Assembly (NCBI GenBank): GCA_937902315.1
Contig: CALGUG010000011.1
Location: forward strand, 186,001 to 250,000
Source: an uncultured Chloroflexales bacterium
Lineage (GTDB): Bacteria; Chloroflexota; Chloroflexia; Chloroflexales; Chloroflexaceae
Reading direction: 5' to 3'
DNA: 64,000 bases
In this document: piece by piece, positions 16,921 through 24,023 of the stretch
How the letters are laid out: each line of letters starts with the position of its first letter
How positions within the stretch are numbered: position 1 is the first letter of the stretch
Notes under the pieces: generated by a model
Database searches by the model: none
Seen by the model: only the letters and a program-made list of their open reading frames with translations
Told to the model about the DNA's origin: nothing
Program-made: the position numbers and the translations under genes

Positions 16921-16954
16921 AGCTTCTGCTTCCAATCCAAATCTTGTTCTCTAT

Positions 16955-16992
16955 GCTATTAGTTACAAAATCTCAGAAAAACGCTTATCTCT
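16955..16992 (-). promoter_or_regulatory. Shared upstream element, copy before cas10
   Basis: Plus-strand TATTAGTTACAAAATCTC then AGAAAAACGCTTATCTCT, ending about 36 bases before the cas10 ATG and just after the stop of the upstream SAVED gene. In gene sense: GATAAGCGTTTTTCT and GATTTTGTAACTAATA. It indicates that the cas10 operon has its own start despite the upstream co-directional gene. Confidence 0.65.
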
Positions 16993-16999
16993 TACTAGT

Positions 17000-17920
17000 T
17001 CAGGCAACAGGCTCGATCATACAAGTGGGAAGGAAATGTTGCTGTTCAGAAGAAAACTCATAGCACTGAAAAGGCTCGAAACCAATCAAATTGCTGCCAA
17101 CGCTTACAGCGACTGAGCTTGTTGCGGCAATAAATAGATGAATAGGGTCGTTCGCATAAGTTCGACGTATGTCGGCTAGAAGTTCCTGAAGTTGAGCACT
17201 AACAGCCTGAAGCTGTCTTGGGTTAGCAAGCGCTTGATCATGGCGCAACCGAACTTGATAACGCATATTTATCGGCAAATCCAAGGCATCGATAGATCGA
17301 GTGACTTGATCGCTCAACGAGCCGACACAATCGCTATGGGGTAACAGATCGAGTTCAATACTTAAACAGCGCGACTCGTGTTGTGTCTTCTGAGCGAGAT
17401 CGACAGATAAAAGCGCTAACGGTTGCTCAGATGCACGTGTTTGCCACCAAGTACCATCTATTTCGATCCAAATAGGATTGTTGGCGTGCATTTGTGCAAA
17501 GTAGCCTAAAGCGACAGACACGCTAAGCGGCGCTGAAACACAGAGGGCGAGATCGCTACTTGCGTAGGCTTGAAACTTCTGGCGAAGAGGGAGCAAATCG
17601 CTCCAGAATCGCTTTTTCCAGAACTCAGGGCTTGACACTTGAGAAGTGTAGTAGTGACAGCAATCGAGGACGATCTGCTGAGCAAACGGGGGGATTTCTT
17701 TGTTAGGATCACAACATACAAGCGCGATCGCTTCTGATGGCGGAAGTCGCGCTAGCTCACTATTCGTCCGTTCCAACGAGTTATAGATTTCACTTAGATT
17801 CTGTTCCAGCGTGGGAGGAAGCAGCTGCCCCAATTGTTTCTTCTGCTGTTCAAGCTCCTTGCGGAGTTGGAGTAAGTGGTTTCGCAGCTCCTCAAGTTGC
17901 TTTCGCCGCGTCATGTTCAT
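17000..17920 (-). CDS. SAVED-domain protein with N-terminal coiled coil
   Basis: 306 residues. Residues about 1-65 form a basic coiled coil (LEELRNHLLQLRKELEQQK). The rest is a SAVED domain in two lobes: SVSVALGYFAQ with GTWWQTRA in the first, and PIHLFIAATSSVAVSVGSN with FQCYEF in the second. It aligns with the SAVED protein at 2438-3667 but lacks that protein's EAD insert. SAVED domains bind cyclic oligonucleotides; here the obvious source is Cas10 encoded 80 bases downstream. No catalytic effector domain is present, so output must go through a partner or oligomerisation. I took the ATG at 17920 (AGTGAGGG upstream); a GTG at 17956 would add 12 residues. Confidence 0.8.
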   Translation of the reverse strand: MNMTRRKQLEELRNHLLQLRKELEQQKKQLGQLLPPTLEQNLSEIYNSLERTNSELARLPPSEAIALVCCDPNKEIPPFAQQIVLDCCHYYTSQVSSPEFWKKRFWSDLLPLRQKFQAYASSDLALCVSAPLSVSVALGYFAQMHANNPIWIEIDGTWWQTRASEQPLALLSVDLAQKTQHESRCLSIELDLLPHSDCVGSLSDQVTRSIDALDLPINMRYQVRLRHDQALANPRQLQAVSAQLQELLADIRRTYANDPIHLFIAATSSVAVSVGSNLIGFEPFQCYEFSSEQQHFLPTCMIEPVA

Positions 17921-18013
17921 TGCTAAGACCCTCACTGATCTAGTCGCGGAATCCACGAATCATCTGTGTATCTGAATAAACCTTTTTACCAAGACAGAAT
18001 TCTTATGCTTTCA

Positions 18014-18050
18014 CTCTTATTAGATACAAATCGTTGCAAAACCGCTCGCA
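18014..18050 (-). promoter_or_regulatory. Shared upstream element, copy before the second SAVED gene
   Basis: Plus-strand CTTATTAGATACAAATCG then TTGCAAAACCGCTCGC, about 96 bases before the ATG. One A shorter in the A-run than the copies before cas10 and the first SAVED gene but otherwise the same order of blocks. Confidence 0.6.
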
Positions 18051-18165
18051 TTTTCAGCACAGTGCGAAAACTCTTTGATTCCTCAACCGAAAAACGATCA
18101 GTCTGAGAGCAGCAAAAGGTGCTAGCGTGCCATCTATACAGCACAAGCCTGCCAAACGGCGCGGC

Positions 18166-18193
18166 TTGCAATTATCCTATTTAGTGCTATAAT
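18166..18193 (+). promoter_or_regulatory. Sigma-70-type promoter of the riboswitch-nrdAB unit
   Basis: TTGCAA at 18166-18171 and TATAAT at 18188-18193 with a 16-base spacer, about 40 bases before the cobalamin aptamer. Confidence 0.65.
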
Positions 18194-18234
18194 CTTTCCG
18201 GCTACACTAGATGTAGCACATCAACTGAATAGAT

Positions 18235-18335
18235 CTTCTAGTCTTGCGTGTCGTCGCGTAAGCCTTGTAGGGGAACCCGGTGGAACTCCGGGACTGTCGC
18301 GCAGCGGTAAAAGTCCGAATGCCTAACTAGAAGTG
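18235..18335 (+). ncRNA. Cobalamin riboswitch
   Basis: AdoCbl-type aptamer. The conserved core reads GGGGAACCCGGTGGAACTCC, then GGGACTGTCGCGCAGCGGTAA, then AAGTCCGAATGCC, all standard blocks of the family. The closing stem P1 is CTTCTAG (18235) with CTAGAAG (to 18333). Downstream, a hairpin formed by CCAAAGGGCGAG and CTCACCCTTTGG (about 18354-18389) can hold AGCTCACC away from GGTGAGCT of the terminator at 18403, so alternative pairing can switch read-through. It controls class I nrdAB: when B12 is plentiful the operon should be off. This arrangement is known where a B12-dependent class II reductase is the preferred enzyme. Confidence 0.9.
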
Positions 18336-18402
18336 TCCTCAGTATGCCCTTCGCGCCAAAGGGCGAGTGACAACAGCTCACCCTTTGGGGATGCTAGTCG
18401 AT

Positions 18403-18431
18403 GCTCATCACGCGCGTGGTGAGCTTTTTTT
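18403..18431 (+). terminator. Riboswitch expression-platform terminator
   Basis: Stem GCTCATCAC/GTGGTGAGC with loop GCGC, followed by seven T residues, 17 bases before the nrdA ATG. Its position between aptamer and gene marks regulation by transcription termination. Confidence 0.85.
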
Positions 18432-18447
18432 GTGGAAAGGATCAAGC

Positions 18448-20889
18448 ATGTCCCAAAGTTTTGCGGCCCGAGCAGCCGACCTGCTCGACCAAGATGCGGC
18501 CATCTTGGCGGCTTTAGAAGATGCTTGTAGCGGTCTAACGGGAACAGACCCAAAGGGTTTATTTGAAGCGGTTCAATGCGAGCTATTTATCGGAGCAAGT
18601 GAAGCAGACATCGCGCGTAGCATGGCGCTCGCCGCCCGCGCCCAAATCGAACGAGAGCCAAACTACAGCTACGTCGCCGCACGTCTGCTGCTGCAACAGC
18701 TCTACAGCCAGCTCAGCGAGCGGCCGGTGAGCCTGCGGCAAGCCGATACGGTCTATCGCGAGCAGTGGCGGCGCTATCTGGAAGTGGGCATCGCTGCAGG
18801 ACGCCTCTCGCCCGATCTGCAGCGCTTCGACCTTGAACGCTTGGGCGCCGCGCTGCGCCCCGAACGCGACCTACAGTTTCAGCTCTTGGGCTTGCAGACG
18901 CTTGTCGATCGTTATCTGATACGAGTCGACGGGCGCCCGATCGAGCTGCCCCAATTCCTCTGGATGCGGGTCGCCATGGGCCTAGCCTTAAACGAAGAGC
19001 AGGCCAACGAGTGGGCCATCCGCTTTTACGAACAGCTCTCCAGCTTGCGCTTCGTCGCCTCGACCCCGACCCTTTTCAATGCGGGAACCTGCTACCCCCA
19101 GCTCTCCTCCTGCTTTCTGACCACAATCGGCGACGATCTGGGCCAGATCTTCAAAGCCATCCGCGATAACGCATTGCTCTCGAAGTGGGCCGGCGGTTTG
19201 GGCAACGACTGGAGCCGCGTGCGCGCGCTGGGAGCGCATATCCACGGCACCAACGGCCAAAGTCTGGGGATCGTGCCCTTCCTGAAGGTCGCCAACGACA
19301 CCGCCATCGCCGTCAACCAGGGCGGCAAACGCCAAGGAGCGGTCTGCGCCTACCTCGAGACTTGGCACTACGACATCGAAGAGTTTCTCGACCTGCGCAA
19401 AAACACGGGCGACGAGCGCCGCCGCACCCACGATATGCACACCGCCAACTGGATCCCCGATCTCTTTCTGCAGCGGGTGGAAGCTAACAGCCACTGGACG
19501 CTCTTCAGCCCGGATGAGGTGCCCGATCTGCACGAGCTCTACGGTGCGGCCTTCGCCCATCGTTATGTCGAGTACGAGCGCAAGGCCGAGGCGGGCGAGA
19601 TCAAGCTCTGGCGGCGCGTATCGGCGCTCGATCTCTGGCGCAAGATGATCACCCGCCTGTTTGAGACCGGCCACCCTTGGATCACCTTCAAAGATCCCTG
19701 CAATATTCGCTCGCCTCAAGACCACGTGGGCGTGGTGCACAGCAGCAACCTCTGCACCGAGATCACGCTCAACACCAGCGACGACGAGACGGCGGTCTGC
19801 AACCTCGGCTCGATCAACCTGGTCGCCCACATGCGCGCGGGCCAGCTCGACCGCGAACAATTGGCCGAAACGGTGCGCATTGCGATTCGCATGCTCGACA
19901 ATGTGATCGATATCAACCTCTACCCCACGCCCGAGGCGCGCAACGCCAACCTGCGCCACCGCCCGATCGGCTTGGGGCTGATGGGCCTGCAAGACGCGCT
20001 GCATCTGCAAAAGCTGAGCTTCGCCAGCGAGCGAGCGCTCGAATTTAGCGACGAAGTGATGGAGCTGATCAGCTACCACGCCATTCTGGCGTCGAGCGAG
20101 CTGGCCGCCGAGCGCGGCGCTTACAGCAGCTACAAAGGCTCGAAATGGGATCGCGGCCTGCTACCGATCGACACGATCGAGCTCTTGGAGCGTGAACGCG
20201 GCCAAGCAGTCGAAATGGATCGCACAATACGCCTCGATTGGCAGCCGGTGCGCGAGAGCATCGCCCGCCACGGCATGCGCAACAGCAATCTGATGGCGAT
20301 CGCGCCGACCGCTACCATCGCCAATATCGCCGGAGTCAGCCAGTCCTGCGAGCCCGACTACACCAACCTCTACGTCAAGAGCAATCTCTCGGGCGACTTC
20401 ACCTTCATCAACAGCTTTTTGGTGCGCGAGCTCCAAGCTCTGGGGCTCTGGGACGAGCAGATGCTCAGCGAGTTGAAGTATTACGACGGCTCGATTCAAG
20501 TCATCGAGCGCATTCCGCCCGAATTGCGCGAGCGCTTCCGCACCGCCTTCGAACTCGCGCCCGTTTGGCTGATCGAGAGCGCCAGCCGCCGCCAAAAGTG
20601 GATCGATATGAGCCAGTCGCTCAACCTCTATGTGCTAGAGCCAAACGGGCGCGCTTTGAGCGAGCTCTACCTGTTGGCCTGGCGCAAAGGTCTGAAAACG
20701 ACCTACTACCTGCGCGCTCGGGCCGCCACCCAGATCGAAAAATCGACCCTCGACATCAACCGCTTCGGCATTCAGCCGCGCTGGATGAAGAGCCAAAGCG
20801 CCTCGCAACAGATCCGCGTCGAACGCCCTGAAACGAGCGCGGGCCAGCTCTGCTCGCTCGACGATCCCGATTGTGAAGCCTGCCAATAG
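18448..20889 (+). CDS. nrdA: Class I ribonucleoside-diphosphate reductase alpha subunit without ATP cone
   Basis: Reduces NDPs to dNDPs with the radical supplied by NrdB. 813 residues. Catalytic parts are present: PQLSSCFL (first redox Cys), SSNLCTEI (N, thiyl Cys and Glu), TAVCNLGSINL (second redox Cys), the paired tyrosines in KTTYYLRA and the C-terminal shuttle CSLDDPDCEACQ. The sequence closely resembles chlamydial NrdA from AQIEREPNYSYVAARLLL onward, but the N-terminal ATP-cone region is absent; only about 65 residues precede that block. Loss of the cone predicts no dATP feedback at the activity site. GGAAAGGA precedes the chosen ATG; an upstream in-frame start at 18367 would lie within the riboswitch leader. 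Co-transcribed with nrdB (14-base gap). Confidence 0.93.
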   Translation: MSQSFAARAADLLDQDAAILAALEDACSGLTGTDPKGLFEAVQCELFIGASEADIARSMALAARAQIEREPNYSYVAARLLLQQLYSQLSERPVSLRQADTVYREQWRRYLEVGIAAGRLSPDLQRFDLERLGAALRPERDLQFQLLGLQTLVDRYLIRVDGRPIELPQFLWMRVAMGLALNEEQANEWAIRFYEQLSSLRFVASTPTLFNAGTCYPQLSSCFLTTIGDDLGQIFKAIRDNALLSKWAGGLGNDWSRVRALGAHIHGTNGQSLGIVPFLKVANDTAIAVNQGGKRQGAVCAYLETWHYDIEEFLDLRKNTGDERRRTHDMHTANWIPDLFLQRVEANSHWTLFSPDEVPDLHELYGAAFAHRYVEYERKAEAGEIKLWRRVSALDLWRKMITRLFETGHPWITFKDPCNIRSPQDHVGVVHSSNLCTEITLNTSDDETAVCNLGSINLVAHMRAGQLDREQLAETVRIAIRMLDNVIDINLYPTPEARNANLRHRPIGLGLMGLQDALHLQKLSFASERALEFSDEVMELISYHAILASSELAAERGAYSSYKGSKWDRGLLPIDTIELLERERGQAVEMDRTIRLDWQPVRESIARHGMRNSNLMAIAPTATIANIAGVSQSCEPDYTNLYVKSNLSGDFTFINSFLVRELQALGLWDEQMLSELKYYDGSIQVIERIPPELRERFRTAFELAPVWLIESASRRQKWIDMSQSLNLYVLEPNGRALSELYLLAWRKGLKTTYYLRARAATQIEKSTLDINRFGIQPRWMKSQSASQQIRVERPETSAGQLCSLDDPDCEACQ

Positions 20890-20903
20890 CCGAGAGGAAA
20901 GCC

Positions 20904-21923
20904 ATGCATAGCCGAATCGAAACAAGCGCCAAGCGTTTGCTCAACTGTCTGCACGTCGATGTCAACCAGCTGATGCCGATCAAATATCACTGGGCTTGGG
21001 AGCACTACCTCAACGGCTGCGCCAACCATTGGATGCCAACCGAAGTCTCGATGGCTCAAGATATTACGCTCTGGAAGTCGAATAAACTCAGCGACGATGA
21101 GCGTTTGGTGATTATGCGCAATTTAGGCTTCTTTGCGACCGCCGAGAGTCTGGTCGGCAACAACATCGTCTTGGCGATCTTCCGCCAGATCACCAACGCC
21201 GAATGCCGTCAATACCTACTGCGCCAAGCCTTCGAAGAGGCGGTTCACACCCACACCTTCCTCTATATCGTCGATAGCCTCGGCCTCGATGAGCGCGAAG
21301 TCTTCAATATGTACCACGAGATCCCGGCCATCGCGCGCAAAGACGCCTTCGAAATGCGCCTAACCGAGTCGCTGCTCGATCCGAACTTCTCGACCGAGAG
21401 CGAGGAGGGCGTTCGCCAGCTCGTGCGCAATCTGATCGGCTTTTACGTGATTATGGAGGGCATCTTCTTCTACAGCGGCTTTGTGATGATGCTCGCTTTC
21501 CATCGCCGCAACCAGATGACGGGCGTCGGCGAGCAGTTCCAGTACATTTTGCGCGACGAGAGCGTGCATCTCAACTTCGGCATCGATCTGATCAACGGCA
21601 TCAAAGCCGAGCACCCCACGATCTGGACGCCGGAATTCCAGCGCGAGGTCATCGAAATGATCGATGAAGCCGTCGAGCTCGAAGTCGCCTACGCCGAAGA
21701 CTGTCTGCCGCGCGGCGTGTTAGGCCTGCGCAGCGATATGTTTCGCCAGTATGTCGGCTATATCGCAGACCGCCGCCTTGAGCGCATCGGCCTCAAGGCA
21801 CGCTACCACACGCCCAACCCCTTCCCGTGGATGAGCGAAACGATCGACCTTACTAAGGAGAAGAACTTCTTCGAGACACGCGTCAACGAATACCAAGCCG
21901 CCGCCAGCCTGCAATGGGATTAG
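20904..21923 (+). CDS. nrdB: Class Ic ribonucleotide reductase beta subunit (Phe at radical-Tyr site)
   Basis: 339 residues, ferritin-like R2 fold. Metal ligands are E81 (AESLVGNN), E112 and H115 (FEEAVHTHTF), E185 (IMEGIFF), E219 and H222 (DESVHLNF). The position four after the first His, Tyr in class Ia, is F119. Phe there together with Glu as first ligand is the class Ic signature defined in Chlamydia trachomatis, where a Mn(IV)/Fe(III) centre replaces the tyrosyl radical. The C-terminus (KEKNFFETRVNEYQ, then a Trp) is chlamydial-like too. Shares the cobalamin-riboswitch transcript with nrdA. Ribosome site GAGAGGAAAGCC before the ATG. Confidence 0.93.
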   Translation: MHSRIETSAKRLLNCLHVDVNQLMPIKYHWAWEHYLNGCANHWMPTEVSMAQDITLWKSNKLSDDERLVIMRNLGFFATAESLVGNNIVLAIFRQITNAECRQYLLRQAFEEAVHTHTFLYIVDSLGLDEREVFNMYHEIPAIARKDAFEMRLTESLLDPNFSTESEEGVRQLVRNLIGFYVIMEGIFFYSGFVMMLAFHRRNQMTGVGEQFQYILRDESVHLNFGIDLINGIKAEHPTIWTPEFQREVIEMIDEAVELEVAYAEDCLPRGVLGLRSDMFRQYVGYIADRRLERIGLKARYHTPNPFPWMSETIDLTKEKNFFETRVNEYQAAASLQWD

Positions 21924-22027
21924 GCTCCCACTCAGGTTAGGCGCTTGCAACAGGGCGGGTCATACGATCCGCCCTACGCTCTTCTGTTAACGCTCGTTAG
22001 CGCAAGCCCGCTCGATCGTTTCAATGC

Positions 22028-22094
22028 TCTGGCGGAGAGGTCCATAGCATCCATTCGGCTTCTAGCGCGTCCGCCTACGGCTATCAACAGTTTG
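22028..22094 (+). repeat. REP-like dispersed repeat, copy 4
   Basis: CTCTGGCGGAGAGG, CCATTCGGC, GCGCGTCCGCCTACGGC, TATCAACAG. Lies about 100 bases after nrdB. Confidence 0.75.
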
Positions 22095-22169
22095 TTCATT
22101 ACATTCGGCTGCTATTTGGCATGGAAAGGCCGCCTAACATAGCCTGAGCCAAACGAGCTTCAAATGATA

Positions 22170-22255
22170 ACAACCCCGTTGAATGGAAAAGTTGTCACGT
22201 TCCACTCGGCCGAAGACCAAATAAAAACTAATCAAACGAATTTCCGATGAGATCA
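22170..22255 (+). repeat. Right-half fragment of the MITE family
   Basis: GTTGTCACGTTCCACTCGGC, CGAAGACCAAATAAAAAC, TAATCAAACGAATTTCC and GATGAGAT follow the order of the right half of the 50-kb MITE copy. The left half and internal palindrome are missing. No gene seen in 21924-22331. Confidence 0.55.
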
Positions 22256-22331
22256 GCTTTTATATGGATTGCTTGAGCTTAGGGCTGCATGTATACTTAG
22301 CCAAAAATCCCCAAATTATGAGAGGAAACAC

Positions 22332-22805
22332 ATGGCCTTAAGTGCAAGCACCCAACGCGTCCAACAGGCTTTACAAGAGCTGGGCCTAACAAGTCAGATC
22401 CTTGAGCTGGAAGCAAGCACACGCACATCGCAGCAAGCGGCGGATGCCATCGGCTGCAGCGTCAGCCAGATCGCCAAATCACTGGTCTTTCGCGGCGCTC
22501 AAAGCGACAAAGCCATCTTGGTGATCGCCAGCGGCTCGAACCGCGTCAACGAAGAGCGCCTCGCCGAGCTCGTGGGCGAGCCGATCGCCAAGGCAGACGC
22601 CCAATTTGTGCGCCGAGTGACGGGTTATGTGATCGGCGGAGTCGCTCCGGTTGGGCATCTAGAAAAGCTCGAGACCTATATCGACAGCGACCTGCTGCAA
22701 TACGAAGAGATCTGGGCGGCGGGCGGCACGCCCCACAGCGTTTTCCCGCTTACGCCCAAAGATCTGGAAAGGATCACCGCAGGGAGGGTTGTTTCGATTC
22801 GTTAG
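22332..22805 (+). CDS. YbaK/EbsC-type aminoacyl-tRNA deacylase
   Basis: 157-residue YbaK/ProX-like trans-editing fold that hydrolyses mis-charged tRNA (Cys-tRNA(Pro) or related). Motifs: TSQQAADAIGCSVSQIAKSL with the conserved Lys, VIASGSNRVN, and the C-terminal GYVIGGVAPVGH with ETYIDSDL and the AGGTPHSVFPLTP block, all standard. GAGAGGAAACAC precedes the ATG at 22332; 21 more upstream in-frame codons lack family character. Followed after 18 bases by the NIPSNAP gene. Confidence 0.85.
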   Translation: MALSASTQRVQQALQELGLTSQILELEASTRTSQQAADAIGCSVSQIAKSLVFRGAQSDKAILVIASGSNRVNEERLAELVGEPIAKADAQFVRRVTGYVIGGVAPVGHLEKLETYIDSDLLQYEEIWAAGGTPHSVFPLTPKDLERITAGRVVSIR

Positions 22806-22823
22806 TCGGAAGGAAGGACGCTG

Positions 22824-23159
22824 ATGATACATCAACTGCGGATCTACGAGATCTTTGAGCACAACAAAGCCGCCTTCCACGCACGTTTTCGCGACCACGC
22901 GGCTCGCATCATGGCGACATACGGCTTTAAGATCGTCCATATGTGGGAGAGTAAAACCGAGCAAGGCACAAGGTTCGTCTATCTGCTCGAGTGGCCCAAC
23001 GAAGAGGAGATGAAGCTCGCTTGGCAGCGCTTTATGGCCGACCAAGAATGGCAAGAGATCAAGCGTGTTACCCGCGAGCAACATGGCGACTTGGTGGGCA
23101 CAATCAGCGAAATGGTCTTACGACCTACTGACTCTTCCCCTGCCCAAAGCGCTTCCTGA
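22824..23159 (+). CDS. NIPSNAP family protein
   Basis: 111 residues with the ferredoxin-like NIPSNAP pattern: MIHQLRIYEI at the start, AFHARFRDHAARIMATYGF, and FVYLLEWPNEEEMKLAW with WQRFMADQEW. Function in bacteria is unknown; related dimeric alpha-beta-barrel proteins include monooxygenases. AAGGAAGG precedes the start. Lies in a short run with the YbaK-type and DUF4291 genes (gaps 18 and 11 bases). Confidence 0.82.
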   Translation: MIHQLRIYEIFEHNKAAFHARFRDHAARIMATYGFKIVHMWESKTEQGTRFVYLLEWPNEEEMKLAWQRFMADQEWQEIKRVTREQHGDLVGTISEMVLRPTDSSPAQSAS

Positions 23160-23170
23160 TAGAGAGTGTT

Positions 23171-23764
23171 ATGTCACTGAAAAACGCCATCAGGGCCGAC
23201 TACGACGCCTCGACCATTGTGGTCTACCAAGCCTATTCCGCCGCCATCGCCCTGCCTGCATTGCAACAGCAGCGTTTTGTGACACCGTTTTCGCTGCGCC
23301 GCATGACCTGGATCAAGCCTTCGTTTCTTTGGCTGATGGAGCGCAGCAATTGGGGCCAGAAGCCCAACCAAGAGCATATTTTGGCTGTGCGCATCAAGCG
23401 CGAGGGCTGGGAAGAAGCGCTCAGCTTAGGCGCTCTAACCAGCTACGAAGCCAAAATCCACGGCTCGTACCAAGCTTGGCAGCAACAGTTTGAACAAGCT
23501 CAGGTACATATCCAGTGGGACCCCGACCGCTCGCTGCGCGGCGCAGACCCAGGCTACAATGCCATCCAAGTCGGGCTCAGCCGCCATGTCATCGAGCGTT
23601 ATGTCGATGAATGGGTCGTTGAGATCGTCGATTACACGCCGCGCACCAAGAAGATCCGCGATCTGCTGCGCACAGGGCGGGCCGAACAAGCTAAACGTCT
23701 GCTGCCGCCAGAGAAGCTCTATCCGGTCAAGCCGGAGATCGCCCGTCAGCTCGCTATGGAATAA
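23171..23764 (+). CDS. DUF4291 family protein
   Basis: 197 residues. The IRADYDASTIVVYQAYSAAI start, the TWIKPSFLWLMERSNW block, and the late DWVVEI/IRDLLRTG region are the hallmarks of DUF4291 as I know it. No catalytic role is established. It is the last gene of a three-gene run and ends 260 bases before the next reliable start, with a REP-like repeat between. Confidence 0.78.
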   Translation: MSLKNAIRADYDASTIVVYQAYSAAIALPALQQQRFVTPFSLRRMTWIKPSFLWLMERSNWGQKPNQEHILAVRIKREGWEEALSLGALTSYEAKIHGSYQAWQQQFEQAQVHIQWDPDRSLRGADPGYNAIQVGLSRHVIERYVDEWVVEIVDYTPRTKKIRDLLRTGRAEQAKRLLPPEKLYPVKPEIARQLAME

Positions 23765-23856
23765 GCGCTTTTAGGCATAGGGGATGGATGCGCATCGTTG
23801 AGTTTGCGACGGCCTTTCGGTAGCGACAGATAGCAGCCGAATGGAGTGAGCTACCT

Positions 23857-23918
23857 GTTGATAGCCGAAGGCGGACGCGCTAGAAGCCGAATGGATGCTA
23901 GGGACCTCTCCGTCAACA
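23857..23918 (-). repeat. REP-like dispersed repeat, copy 5
   Basis: Minus-oriented: GTTGATAGCCGAAGGCGGAC, GCGCTAGAAGCCGAATGG, then GACCTCTCCGTC. One substitution in the core (GAAGG for GTAGG). Confidence 0.7.
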
Positions 23919-24023
23919 TGCGAAACCAAACAAGCGAATGCGAAAACGAGACCTGAGTCGACAGGCTAGTGTGCTGTTGTAGAGCCAATGGAGGCTCTAT
24001 CGTTTGCAAAGAAAGCGATTGTT

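Noticed and set aside
16920..16935. TTG start extending Cas10 by five residues
   Set aside because: The ATG at 16920 begins the conserved-looking protein and an A/G-rich ribosome site fits it; the TTG has no support.
14608..17920. CBASS rather than CRISPR as the source of the SAVED ligand
   Set aside because: No CD-NTase, Cap2 or Cap3 gene is present; Cas10 with GGDD lies between the SAVED genes and shares their upstream element.
18988..20079. 363-residue minus-strand open frame inside nrdA
   Set aside because: Antisense shadow of a strongly conserved gene; no ribosome site or domain.
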